From Scilla litardierei (taxonomy: Eukaryota; Streptophyta; Magnoliopsida; Asparagales; Asparagaceae): a stretch of DNA of 64,000 bases. Position numbers and translations under genes: made by a program. Below, piece after piece: positions 1 to 10,267 of the stretch (positions are counted from its first letter, which is position 1; the number at the start of each line of letters is the position of its first letter). The DNA lies in assembly GCA_030789695.1 (NCBI GenBank), contig CM061130.1:9663860-9727859 (forward strand), given 5' to 3'. The notes under the pieces were generated by a model. It ran no database searches and had not been told where the DNA came from. It worked only from the letters and a program-made list of their open reading frames with translations.

Positions 1-15
1 AAGCATACTGCAACT

Positions 16-2082
16 ATGGCATTCAACGCCTCATCCGCGTCTCATGAAGAAGGTCACTCAACCGTTCGACCCCCGCTCTTCAACGGAACCAACTATCCAA
101 GTTGGAAGATCAGAATGATGATCTATATGGAGGGTCAAGACCTATGGGACATCACGGAGGTGCCATTTGAGAAGCCCACTACTCCTGCGGCTTCAAGGAC
201 AAAGGCGGAGAAGGACTCAATCAAGTTCAATGCGAGAGCTATGAATGCATTACATTGCGCTCTCTCTACTAGTGAGTTCAACCGCATCTCCATGTGCAAA
301 ATGGCGAATGATATTTGGCACACCTTGGAGATTTGTCATGAAGGGACAACGAAGGTAAAGAAATCTAAACAAACTGTGTTTAGATCTAAATATGAAATGT
401 TTAAGATGCAGGAAGGCGAAACCATTTCAGAGATGTTTACAAGGTTCACCGATATCGTGAACGCTTTGGACGGTCTCGGGAAGACGATTTCCCAAGAGGA
501 TCGTGTAGAGAAGATCCTAGACTCTCTCACACCTCGTTGGGAGTCAAAGGCCAACGGAATTTTGGAGTCTTATGACACGTCCAAATATACCATTGAGGAA
601 TGCATTGGAAATCTCATGGCGTATGAAGTAAAGCTTCAACACAAGAAGGAGATTCATCCAACAAAGCCCGAGAAGCTAGAAAAGCAAAAGGGGGTTGCAT
701 TCCATGCCAAGGAGGAGCCAATCAAGTGGAGGAGGAAATTCCATCGAGAAGCTCCTAGCGAAGAAGATGAGCAAGAAGATGCAAGTGGAGAAGAAATTGA
801 GGATCTTGCCGAGAAATTCAAAGCTTTCCTCAAATGCAAGCAAGGTAAGTCTTTGTCAAAGTTTGCTTCCAATTCTAACAAAGTTCCTACTTGTTACACT
901 TGCAGTGGAAAAGCTCACTTGTCCACCGAATGCCCTTCCAAACCCATTAAAGAAACTTACAAGGGTAAAGGGAAGAAGCATTGGAAAGGAATGTCCAAGT
1001 CCAAAAATCACAAAAAGGGACTTGTCGGGACCTTTGATGATTCGAGTGAGGACACTTCTATTAACGAAGAAGAGGATACAAAGGAGGATGCTCACGCATG
1101 CTTTGTAGCCATGGATGTTCCTACTCCAATCCCCTCCGGATTAAACGAAGAAGAGTTGGATGCTTGGCTTGACGCATACAATTCCTATGAGGAGTCGCGC
1201 CTCACGGCTATGGAGGAGAAGGCGTCATCAAGCTCTTGCAAGGATGATGATGATGATGTTGAGATCGAGGAAGAAAAGATCTCACATGCGGAGCTCAAGT
1301 TCAAATTTGACTTGGCCTCCGAAAAGGCTAGTAGGTGCATCAACTCTTACAATAGATTAAAAGCAAAATATAAGAATGCTAAGAGTAGAATGCATAAACT
1401 AGTTATTGCAAGTGTAGTTCATGATGAAAGGCATGTTTATGACACTTGTGAGAAAGACACACTTCTTTCTCAAGTTAAGGAATTGAGCATTTCTAATGAA
1501 AATCTCATTGCTCAAAACCTTAGCTTAGATGCTTACATTTAACAACTTACGTTGAAATGTGAAGAGGAGTCCCGAAAGCTCATAAACTTTGTGTATTCTA
1601 GGGATTCACTCCACGATTTGTTGGAAAAACAACATCCGGCAAATCATAAAGGAGGTTTGGGTTATATTCAAAATGTGGTTCCCAAACCCACCTCTAATTC
1701 TTCTTTTGGTGTAAATTCAAGAAATATTGCTAAAGCACCTAAGAAGAATCACCATGCTTTCTTGTACAACAAGAACACCAACAAGAAGCATGTAGATCAC
1801 AAGGTGATGATGAAGAATGAAGAATCTTCATTTTTTGCTAAGAAGCAAAATCCTCATTCTTTGCATGCTAATCAACTTGTTTCTACACCTAAGCATGCCA
1901 CATCCTCCCCTCTTGCTAAGGCAAAACCTTTGCCTAGGAAATCCTTGAGATTATGGATTCCCACTAAGGCTAGTGTGCAAGAAAGAGATAGTTACATCAA
2001 CTCTCTAGTTAGGGATGTGATCACCTCGTGTGATTATGTTAGGAAATCAAACTCCTCTTGGGTTTGGTTACCTAATGTTTAG
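16..2082 (+). pseudogene. Copia-type gag protein (UBN2 family), one in-frame stop
   Basis: This encodes the structural capsid/nucleocapsid protein of the element. The first ATG at 16 is followed by a DUF4219-like start (LFNGTNYPSWKIRM), then the UBN2/gag-polypeptide region with the usual MALHCALS-like and FTDIVNAL segments. A CCHC zinc knuckle (CYTCSGKAHLSTEC) is encoded near 892-933. An acidic linker and coiled-coil-like tail follow. A single TAA at 1540-1542 splits the frame; the same frame resumes and runs to 2082, ending with the SYINSLVRDVI and WVWLPNV segments seen at the gag C-terminus of Sireviruses. Apart from that stop the frame is open, so decay is recent or the stop is read through. 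No enzyme domain follows. Confidence 0.85.
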
Positions 2083-2992
2083 GTTCCTCACACATTTGCA
2101 TATTGCATGGGTATTGTGCTTCTATGGTTATTTTAAGCATACCCATTGATTGTGTGTGTTTCATGATTTTGAAAATATTTTTCAAATTTATTTCTTTTCA
2201 TGAAAATTGGGACCTTGGGGTTTATTGACATGCATGCATGATCCATGTGTATGTCAATGGGGGAGTTAATATATTATATGTTTGAATTACTTTAAGACAT
2301 ATTTTAACTCTCATTTTGGAGGTTATTTGATATCATTATTTATATTTGGTTATTTTGGGTCTCAAACCAAACCTCTTGTTTATTGCCAACTTGTTTCATA
2401 TCTCATTTTTTGGCAATATCCGTGTGTATCTTTGAAGCTTGATTTTTCCATATCTATTGCTTTGATACACTTAAGGCCCATGGCTCCATTAATTAAATGG
2501 TATTAGATCATAGAAGTCAAAAGTTGACCATTTCTATGATCTAGGGGGAGCATGGGATAGTGAATTGATACCCACTAAATTTTATATTTGGTATCATACA
2601 TATCCTTCTTTTCTTGCATATTGTCACATCTTGGTTAAGATGATAGAGGGGGATGTTTTTTGATGTCCACCTTTTTGACGATGTCAATGGGGAGAGATAT
2701 ATGCATTATGTGATCATATCTATAGGGGGAGAGATATATACATATGCATATGAGGAGAGATATCTCTTTAGGGAGAGATATATGGGTTTAGTTAAACCAT
2801 TTGTGTTTGCATGCCTTTATTCTTTGCAATTGGTTTATGTAACCCATGCCTATTATATGTCACCTTGTTGTTATTAATATTATGAGTTTTTACCTTTGTG
2901 TAGCTCATTATTTAATTGGTGCATATAACTAGGGGGAGATCATTAGCATTGTGCTTTAATTCTTTATGATTTACATAATGTGTGTCATCATC
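2083..2992 (+). other. Non-coding 3' internal region of the gag-only element
   Basis: This AT-rich stretch of about 900 bp between gag and the polypurine tract has no convincing gene. It carries several GGGGGAG motifs and a cluster of GGAGAGATAT units at about 2690-2790. Purine-rich repeats of this kind are common upstream of Sirevirus 3' LTRs. No trace of pol was seen. Confidence 0.6.
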
Positions 2993-3007
2993 AAAAAAGG
3001 GGGAGAT
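2993..3007 (+). other. Polypurine tract of the gag-only copia element
   Basis: The sequence AAAAAAGGGGGAGAT lies directly before the LTR start TGTTGATATT. This is the position and composition expected for the plus-strand primer of reverse transcription. Confidence 0.85.
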
Positions 3008-3417
3008 TGTTGATATTGGTGATTCATACCAATCTTATTTTGATGATGATCACAACATTATGTTGTTGCTAATGAATCTCATGTTTAAGTCTCTCAGTTT
3101 ATTTCAAGGATATCTTTCTTGGAGACTAATCACTTGGTGTAAGGATGGACATCATGTGAAGAAGAGCCAAAGTTTGGACTCAAGGAGTGTCAAAGCTTGG
3201 AGATAATGGAGAGCAATCAAGGCTCAAGATTGAAGACTTAGATTCTTTTGAAAGCATTGTAATCCATGTAATTTACTTTATTACTTTCTCTCTCTTTTTG
3301 AGTCTAGGGTTGATGTAATGCCTTGCTAGATGGTTTGCTCATTCATGCACATGCATTTAACCATCTTAGTGAACCTTAGGATTATCATAGAATCCAACCC
3401 AATAGGTTCACTCTTTC

Positions 3418-3950
3418 CGTCAGTCGTCTGATGAGGGAAACACAGTCGACTGGGTGATTTCCAGTCGCCTGTAGATCCTTCTACAGTCGCCTGATATGCA
3501 CTGCTCAAGTCAACATTTCTATTGACTCAAACTTGAGCTTTACGCACAGTCGCCTATCAATCAATCCCAGTCGCCTGTATATTTACAGTCGCCTGAGATT
3601 TGGTCAACAGTCAACTATCTAGCGTAAGTGCAATCTCTGCATCTCTCTGTCTTCTCTCCATACTTTACAGTAGTCGACTGATGAAGAATGTACGCCTGAC
3701 TATTCGACAGTCGACTGTAGTATTAACATCAGTCGCCTGTGCGTAGAATTGGAGAAAGAGTGCAGCTCTCTGTTTCGATCCATCCCCTGCAGCAGTCGTT
3801 TGCTGAAGGATTAACAGGCGCCTGTCCTATTTGTCAGTCGACTGTATTGACTTCGTCAGTTGACTGTCCTGGCTCAGATTATAGCCGTTGGATATTTTCT
3901 AGCCGTTGATCAGTCGACTGTCTTATGATCATCAGTCGACTGATCCTGTC
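3418..3950. repeat. Array of about 18 CAGTCGACTG-like palindromes in the LTR promoter region
   Basis: Units of the form CAGTCGACTG, CAGTCGCCTG, CAGTCGTCTG and AGGCGCCTG recur every 20-60 bp, ending about 80 bp upstream of the TATA box. The consensus is a perfect 10-bp palindrome. Sireviruses are known to carry repeated palindromes in the LTR, proposed as cis-regulatory sites; the sequence here is different. Confidence 0.85.
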
Positions 3951-4028
3951 GTTTTCACCCAGTTTCTAGCCGTTGCTGATTTGATTATTTGGCTGTTTCT
4001 TTGGGTTTTTGGGCATGATATAGGATTC

Positions 4029-4039
4029 CTATATATATG
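4029..4039 (+). promoter_or_regulatory. LTR TATA box
   Basis: CTATATATATG lies just downstream of the palindrome array and about 1 kb into the LTR, the expected place for the element's transcription start. Confidence 0.65.
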
Positions 4040-4326
4040 AGTGTGCTGCCTTTCTTGAGAACTCTTGACAACATTTGATAAACTCTTGACTCTATAGAAA
4101 ATCTCAAGAGATCAATAAGCCACTCTCAAGCTCCCTCATTTCCCTCCTTTGAGCATTCATCTTTCTTCATGCATTGATGTCCAGTTCAAGGGAAATCATC
4201 CAAGTGCTCTCAAGCATATTCCAACACTTGGAGATCCTCTTCCATGCCATGCATTCATTCATGAGTAAGCATCTCAAGGCATAGGTAAGAGTATTTACTT
4301 TACAGGGTGTAAATTGTTTTCCTATT

Positions 4327-4612
4327 TCTCTTTGTGGGATTAGGATACTCTCTTTGTGGGAGTTTCTCTCTTTGTGGGAGTTTCTCTCTTTGTGGGACTA
4401 GGGAATTCTCTTTGTGGGAATTAACTCTCTTTGTGGGAGTTCTGGTGTCCTAGTGTAGGGCTAACCCTAATTCTCTGAGTGGGAGTTAGTGATTCTCTGT
4501 GTGGGAGTCTTGATCCTTGTGTAGGATTGGTTGGGTCCTTGTGTAGGGCATAAATCCTCTATGTGAGGTATCTCCTTGTGAGATTTGTATTCACTTCTCT
4601 GTGGGGGAATAT
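4327..4612 (+). repeat. Degenerate tandem array of CTCTTTGTGGGA units
   Basis: At least six close copies of CTCTTTGTGGGA are followed by drifting variants (TCTCTGAGTGGGAG, TCTCTGTGTGGGAG, TCCTTGTGTAGG). The array lies in the transcribed part of the LTR, downstream of the TATA box. Confidence 0.85.
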
Positions 4613-4827
4613 AGTGAATATTGGTGTGGCTGGATGTACCCAAGTTTGGGGAACCATGGTAAAACTTTGTGTTTGCGTTTGGATTGATTGTGCCATTTAA
4701 TTCCTCTTGCATTTATAATTCCGCATTTGCAAGTTAAATTTTATTTGGACAATTTTATTGCCATTACACTATTCACCCCCCCTCTAGTGTGTGTTGTTAG
4801 TATTGCAAGGGTTAGACGATCCCTACA

Positions 4828-6150
4828 AGTAGAAGCTACACCAGGAGGCTCAACGACATCAGTGGACTGAGGAGGAACATGAAGCTGGGGAACAAACTCT
4901 CAGATCCTCAGGGAAGGGTATTCCCTGATGGAGGAAAGAGAGGGACAGTAATCTGTAAATACCACAGACCATCTCTAAAAGAATATCACGAGATGGTGGA
5001 GCAGAGGTGGAAGGCAGATCAGCTGGAGGAACAACGGATGAGGATGGAGCTGAAGTAGATTTCCTCTTCTTCGAGGCAGTCTGCAGAGCCGAAGAAGATT
5101 TCGACTTTACAGAAGCGTCGAGGATAGGACCAAAGGGCATGGGCTCGTAACGAGTCAAATCAACACCAAAATGACAGAAGACACGAGTTAGAAGACCATC
5201 GTAAGGAATGTGAGACGAGGAGGTCGTGAACTCAATCCTGTCCATCCTATCAAGGAGGACACCGGCCCAGTTCACGGGCATGCCAGAGAAAATAGCATAC
5301 ATACACTTCAGTATTTCCTGAGACGGCGGGTCAGATGATCCATATCTCGGCAGGATGTTGGACTTCACCACTAGGTGAACAGCCCAACCTCTCGCAGAGA
5401 ACATAGATGACCTGACACCCGAATCAAGAGCTAAAGGTACCTCTCAAAACATATCCCTGAGGACAGACTGGTCAAGGTCGTCAATATCGGAGACGCAGAT
5501 ATCAGAGGGAAGGGAACCAACAGAGGGAATCCTAAGAATAGTCCCTAAGAGAGAGGGAGTGATCTGAATGTGGGTTCCCTGAACGACAGTATTGAGGATG
5601 CCAGTAGATGAATACTCATCGCGAACGCGGTTCGCATAGAAGAGCTTTACCAGAAATGGATAGGCTCTGGGGACTCGCTCTAAGAGAAGCGAAAAAGGTC
5701 GGCTAGGTGAGTAGCAGAAAGAATGTCAGAAAGCCTCTCAGCAGTGAAGGTGGGGAAAGCAATGTACCGCTCCCTGAGAAGGTTGATCCCTAGAAGAGAG
5801 TGAAATTTTGCCAAGCAGAGATCGTCTCGGCAAACTGGAACTAGGGGATCAGAGGGGGGTACGACAGGATGCTCTTTTGAAGAACTCGAAGCTGAAGGGG
5901 AGTGATGGGGGTTCTCAGTAGCAGGCTCACTGATGTGAACACCAGTGGGCTTGCGCTGACGAGTGATCAAAGGCTGAGCCTCGGAAGAGGAAGTTGAAGG
6001 AGAGTAACCCTGCGAGGAAGAATGCACGGGTGACTCGGCAGGCTTGGTTCGGGCTTGATAAGGTTTCTTCTTCTTGGCTATTGGTTTCTTGGGTGCCCTA
6101 GATCGTTTAGGAGCAAATACTTTCTCTTTTCCCTTACCCTTGGGTGCCAT
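4828..6150 (-). pseudogene. PF20167-like 'putative plant transposon protein', truncated and frameshifted
   Basis: The frame starts at 6150 with MAPKGKGKEKV, then a basic and serine-rich region, then a conserved domain with LLGINLLRERYIAFPTF, YANRVRDEY, SARGWAVHLVVKSNI and IPYDGLLTRVFCHFGVDL. These resemble the plant domain PF20167 (Transposase_32), whose function is unknown and which is often found inside LTR elements. The frame is broken by a shift near 5680, a stop near 5442 and a shift near 4990. The 3' end is cut at 4828 by the gag-only copia element. An in-frame ATG at 6309 exists, but 6150 fits the family start better. The gene lies downstream of the minus-strand copia pol on the same strand, so it may be an extra gene of that element. 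Confidence 0.6.
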
Positions 6151-6409
6151 GGGATCGAGAGAGAGAGAGAAACGATACACAGAAATCGGAAGACAATGAA
6201 CCGAACGAAAGGCTAGAGAGAGAAGCAAACCAAGTAGAGAAGCAACGACGAAGCAACAACGAACGGGGAGGAGGAGATCGACGGCAACGACAGCACGAAA
6301 TCGACTCACGAAGGGAAGAAGATCGACGGTTTTGGAGGAGAAATCGAGCAGGAAGACGACGCGGTCGAATCGGATGAGAGAGAGTCGACATGGGGAAATG
6401 ATCGGGATT

Positions 6410-6425
6410 TCTCGAATATAAAAGT
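6410..6425 (-). promoter_or_regulatory. Possible TATA box of the PF20167-like gene
   Basis: On the minus strand CTTTTATATTC lies about 265 bp upstream of the ATG at 6150 and just downstream of a palindrome array, matching the order array-TATA-gene seen in the LTRs here. Confidence 0.4.
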
Positions 6426-6493
6426 TGGGGAATGAATCCGGGCTATTGGATCAATGAATCGACGGCTCGGATCAAATCATTTGAACCGTCACA

Positions 6494-6855
6494 ACAGAAG
6501 ACAGTCGACTGATGAACAAAAGTCAGTCGACTGGATGAAGTGATAACAATAAAGCTCAGAAAGATGGGCAGTCGACTGGCAAGTAACATGCAGTCACCTG
6601 TCCATTGGACAGTCGATTGACATATACTCAATAGTCGACTGGCCGAGAATTAATACAGTTCATCAAAACAGCAGAGAACACTGTAATAATTCGACAGAGA
6701 GAGCAGTCGCCTGATGACTAAAATGCAGTCACCTGTTAAACTAACAGTCGACTGTAAAACAGTCATCAGTTGGCTGTGTGAAAGATACCAATTCTCAGAC
6801 TGAGGAGATAGAGTATGGCAGTCGACTGTCGAAGGTAGGACAGTCGTCTGTCCTG
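6494..6855. repeat. Second array of CAGTCGACTG-like palindromes, outside a recognisable LTR
   Basis: About a dozen units (CAGTCGACTG, CAGTCACCTG, CAGTCGCCTG, CAGTCGTCTG) lie between the copia pol end and the PF20167-like gene. The flanks do not resemble either copia LTR in the window. It may be an internal promoter or part of a third LTR. Confidence 0.75.
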
Positions 6856-7119
6856 GTCCAAAAATGCACAGTGAGATAGAATTCCAGAGAATAAGAACAC
6901 TTACCCAAGGACCTATACTCTAATCACAAATGCAACGTAAAAACAGTATTAAAAAATAACTCCATTGAGACACAAATCACTACCATCAATATCAAAATCT
7001 CATGAAATCAATTAAATCACAATTGCCTTTCTTAATATATGAATATAATAAAGCACATGAAGATAGGCAACAAAAAGATATGACCTCAAAAAGGATTTAT
7101 AACATGAAAGATTAAGCTT
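6856..7119 (-). other. Non-coding AT-rich sequence downstream of the copia pol
   Basis: This 264-bp stretch follows the pol stop codon on the minus strand. I see no polypurine tract, LTR start or gene in it. Confidence 0.5.
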
Positions 7120-10100
7120 CTAGATTTCAGATTCACCCATAATTCCCAATTCTCCACGCAACCTCACAAATGAATCCTCTTTAAGAGGCTTAATGAAGAT
7201 ATCAGCAATTTGTTTTTGGGTTTCAATGTACTCTAAGATGATGTCCTTCTTAGCTACATGATCATTTAAAAAATGGTGTCTCACGTCTATGTGTTTGGTA
7301 CGGGAGTGGTGTACCGGATTCTTGGAAAGACAAATAACACTTTGATTATCAACCGTGATAGGGCACATATCACAATTGACACCATAGTCACTAAGAGTGT
7401 GTCTCATCCAAAGAACTTGTGCACATGCAAGACCCGCGGTAATATATTCCGCTTCAGTCGTGTACAATGACACCGAATTCTGTTTCTTAGAAAACCAAGA
7501 AACTAAGGAATTTCCTAAGAAATGACAAGTGCCACTAGTACTTTTCCTGTCGGACTTGTATCCGACAAAGTTGGCATCACTATATGAGATTAACTCATAT
7601 GTGCTAGACTTAGGGTAAAGTAACCCATAATCTAGAGATTGATTGAGATAACGAAATATTCGTTTAACCGCAATCAAGTGTGACTCCTTAGGTCTTGCTT
7701 GATATCTAGCACAAAGGCATACGGAAAAAATTATATCGGGCCTACTAGCGGTTAAGTAAAGTAAGCTACCAATCATACATCGATATAGACGAAGGTCTAC
7801 ATCTTTTCCGCTTTCATCCTTGTGTAGATGAGTAGTAGTATTCATGGGAGTCCTTTTGCTCGAAGACGATTCCATCCCGAATCACTTAATAAGCTCCACG
7901 GTGTACTTTGTCTGATGTATGAATGTGCCATTCTCCATTTGTCGAATTTGCAATCCAAGGAAGTAGGCGAGCTCTCCCATGTGGCTCATCTCAAACTCAT
8001 CCTTCATAGACTTGAAAAATTCTTGACAAAGATTAAAGTTAGTAGAACCGAAAATAATATCGTCTACATAGACTTGAATCAAAAGAATGTCATTTTCATA
8101 ATCTTTAATGAAAAGTGTAGAATCACTTCTCCCATTTTAAAACCTAAATTCAAAAGAAAGGTCTTAAGTCGATCATACCAAGCTCTAGGAGCTTGTCTCA
8201 ACCCATACAACGCTTTCTTAAGTTTGAAAACATGGTTTGGAAATTTTTCATGAATAAAACCGGGAGGTTGAGAAACATAAACTTCTTCATTGACAAACCC
8301 ATTTAAAAATGCACTTTTAACATCCATTTGAAATAGTTTAAAATTCTTATGGGAGGCAAAAGATAAAAGCAACCTAATAGCTTCTAATCTAGCTACGGAG
8401 GCAAAAGATTCTTCGAAATCAATACCTTCCTCTTACCGGTAGCCTTGAGCTACTAACCTTGCTTTGTTCCGTGTGATTACCTCGTTTTCATCCGTCTTGT
8501 TCTTGAAGATCCATTTGGTCCCAATGACTTGGTGACCACTTGGAAGAGGTACAAGTTCCCAAACTTCGTTTCACTCGAATTGCATTAGTTCTTCTTCCAT
8601 TACCACTATCCAAGAGCTATCCTCTCAAGCTTCTTGGATGTTCTTTGGCTCAATGGTAGAGACAAATGCACAATGAGAGAATTCTTCAATTCTCGATCTC
8701 GTTCGAACACCCACACCAATATCTCCAATTATTTGGTTATGGTGATGGTTACGAATGGTCGGATAAGCTTTGGGTATACCTGTATCACTAGGAACAACTT
8801 CAACAAGTTCATTAGAAGTGTTAGTCTCAACAATAGAATCATTAATCTTAACATTATTAAGAGAATCACAAAGAATATCTACATTATCATCATCAACATG
8901 AGAAAAATCAAAATCTTCATAAAAAGATACGTGAAGTGATTCCTCAATCGTTGAAGAAGTTTTGTTGTATATCCGGTAGGCTTTGCTACGTGTGGAATAT
9001 CCAACAAAAATTCCTTCATCGGATCTTGCCTCAAACTTGTCTAAATTACCAAATGTGTTCTTTATAAAACTTTTGAACCAAAAACATGAAAATATTTTAC
9101 TTGAGGCTTTTTACCATAAAACAACTCAAAACAAGTTTTGTTCGTTTGGGTTCTCACTAGGATCCTATTGAGCACATAACATGCCGTGTGCACCGCTTCT
9201 GACCAAAATTGTAGTCCTAAATGACTATCATGGAGCATAGTGCGAGCACACTCAATAAGAGTCCTATTCTTTCTTTCTACAACACCATTTTGTGGTGGTG
9301 CACGAGGAAAGGAAAAATTATGAGTTATCACGGAGTCATCACAAAACTTAGTAAAAGACTCATTCTCAAATTCTCCTCCATGATCACTACGAATAGTGAT
9401 AATGGTGGATCCTAAAAGATTCTGAATCTTCTTTGCAAATTTGGTAAACTCTTCATGGGCTTCATTCTTATTAGTTAAGAATGAAACCCATGTAAATCTA
9501 GAAAAGTCGTCGACGACAACTAATCCATAATGAGCATTACCTAAAGAAGCGGTTCTAGTTGGCCCAAATAAATCTAGATGAAGAAGTTCTAGGGGCCTCT
9601 TAGAAGTAATCCCCTTTTTAAGCTTAAATGAAGATTTACTTAGTTTACCTCTTTGACATGAATCACAAAAGTTTTTCTTATTAAAAGCAATCTTAGGAAA
9701 ACCTTTGACTAGATCATGCTTAGCTAACTTATATAAGTGCTTGAAGTGAACATGACCAAAATGGTGATGCTATAATAGTTGTTCACTTGTGTTAGCAACT
9801 AAACAATGTTCTACGGTTTTAGGCAAGCTCAAATAATAAATATTTTTACGCCTATTACCGGAAAGTAAAACATTTGAATCACAATCAACAATAGTACACA
9901 ATCCTTCTCCAAAGTTAACCTTGTAACCTTTGTCACAAAGTTGACTAATGGAAATGATATTGTGACACAAACCACTAACAAGATAAACATTAGTAATTAA
10001 GGGTTTGGAAAGATTACCAACGATACCTACTCCAATGATGTTTCCCTTTTGATTACCTCCAAAAGTGACCGTTGCACCATCCTTGATGCTAATCACTTCG

Positions 10101-10246
10101 GAGAGCAATGAGGGATCTCCCGTCATATGTTTGGAGCAACCGCTATCAAGAATCCATCCTTTCCCTTTAGAGCTAATAATACATTTATTGCTCTTCTTCT
10201 TTCTCTTAGGTACATATATAATATACCATAAACTTATGGTACCCAA
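7120..10246 (-). pseudogene. Copia pol: protease, integrase, reverse transcriptase, RNase H (broken)
   Basis: Domains follow the Ty1/copia order. Protease has WILDSGCSKHMTGD near 10150. A GAG_pre-integrase region follows (RKNIYYLSLPK near 9830). Integrase includes FPRAPPQNGVVERKNRTL near 9290. Reverse transcriptase has [24 protein letters not shown] and the YVDDIIFG active-site motif near 8070. RNase H has GTCHFLGNSLVSWFSKKQ and ends HSRTKHIDVRHHF and DIFIKPL before the stop at 7120. Stops and shifts break the frame near 7880, 8080, 8400-9060, 9330-9770 and 10250. The order integrase before reverse transcriptase and the motif set separate it from gypsy. It cannot make a full polyprotein. Confidence 0.88.
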
Positions 10247-10267
10247 TGTTTGTTGGGTCCAAGGGGA

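Larger units (their letters stand above)
1..4827 (+). mobile_element. Gag-only Ty1/copia (Sirevirus-like) retrotransposon, 3' portion
   Basis: The window opens inside a plus-strand LTR retrotransposon. It holds a copia-type gag, about 0.9 kb of non-coding 3' sequence, a polypurine tract and a 1820-bp LTR (TGTTGATATT...CCCTACA). Protease, integrase and reverse transcriptase are absent: the frame stops right after the WVWLPNV segment, where protease begins in related elements such as the minus-strand copy at 7120-12599. This is the layout called TR-GAG, a non-autonomous element that keeps only gag. The 5' LTR and primer site lie before base 1. The right end sits inside the PF20167-like pseudogene, so this element inserted after that gene. 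Confidence 0.82.
3008..4827 (+). repeat. 3' LTR of the gag-only copia element (1820 bp)
   Basis: It begins TGTTGATATT after the polypurine tract and ends ...GATCCCTACA, with the CACCCCCCCTCTAG motif about 50 bp before the end, as in many plant copia LTRs. It contains an array of CAGTCGACTG-like palindromes, a TATA box and an array of CTCTTTGTGGGA units. The other LTR lies outside the window, so the target duplication (AGTAG follows on the right) cannot be checked. Confidence 0.85.

Noticed and set aside
3418..6855. Short repeats spaced 20-60 bp looked like CRISPR arrays
   Set aside because: Units are 10-bp palindromes with irregular spacing and no fixed spacer length, lying in LTR promoters of a plant genome.
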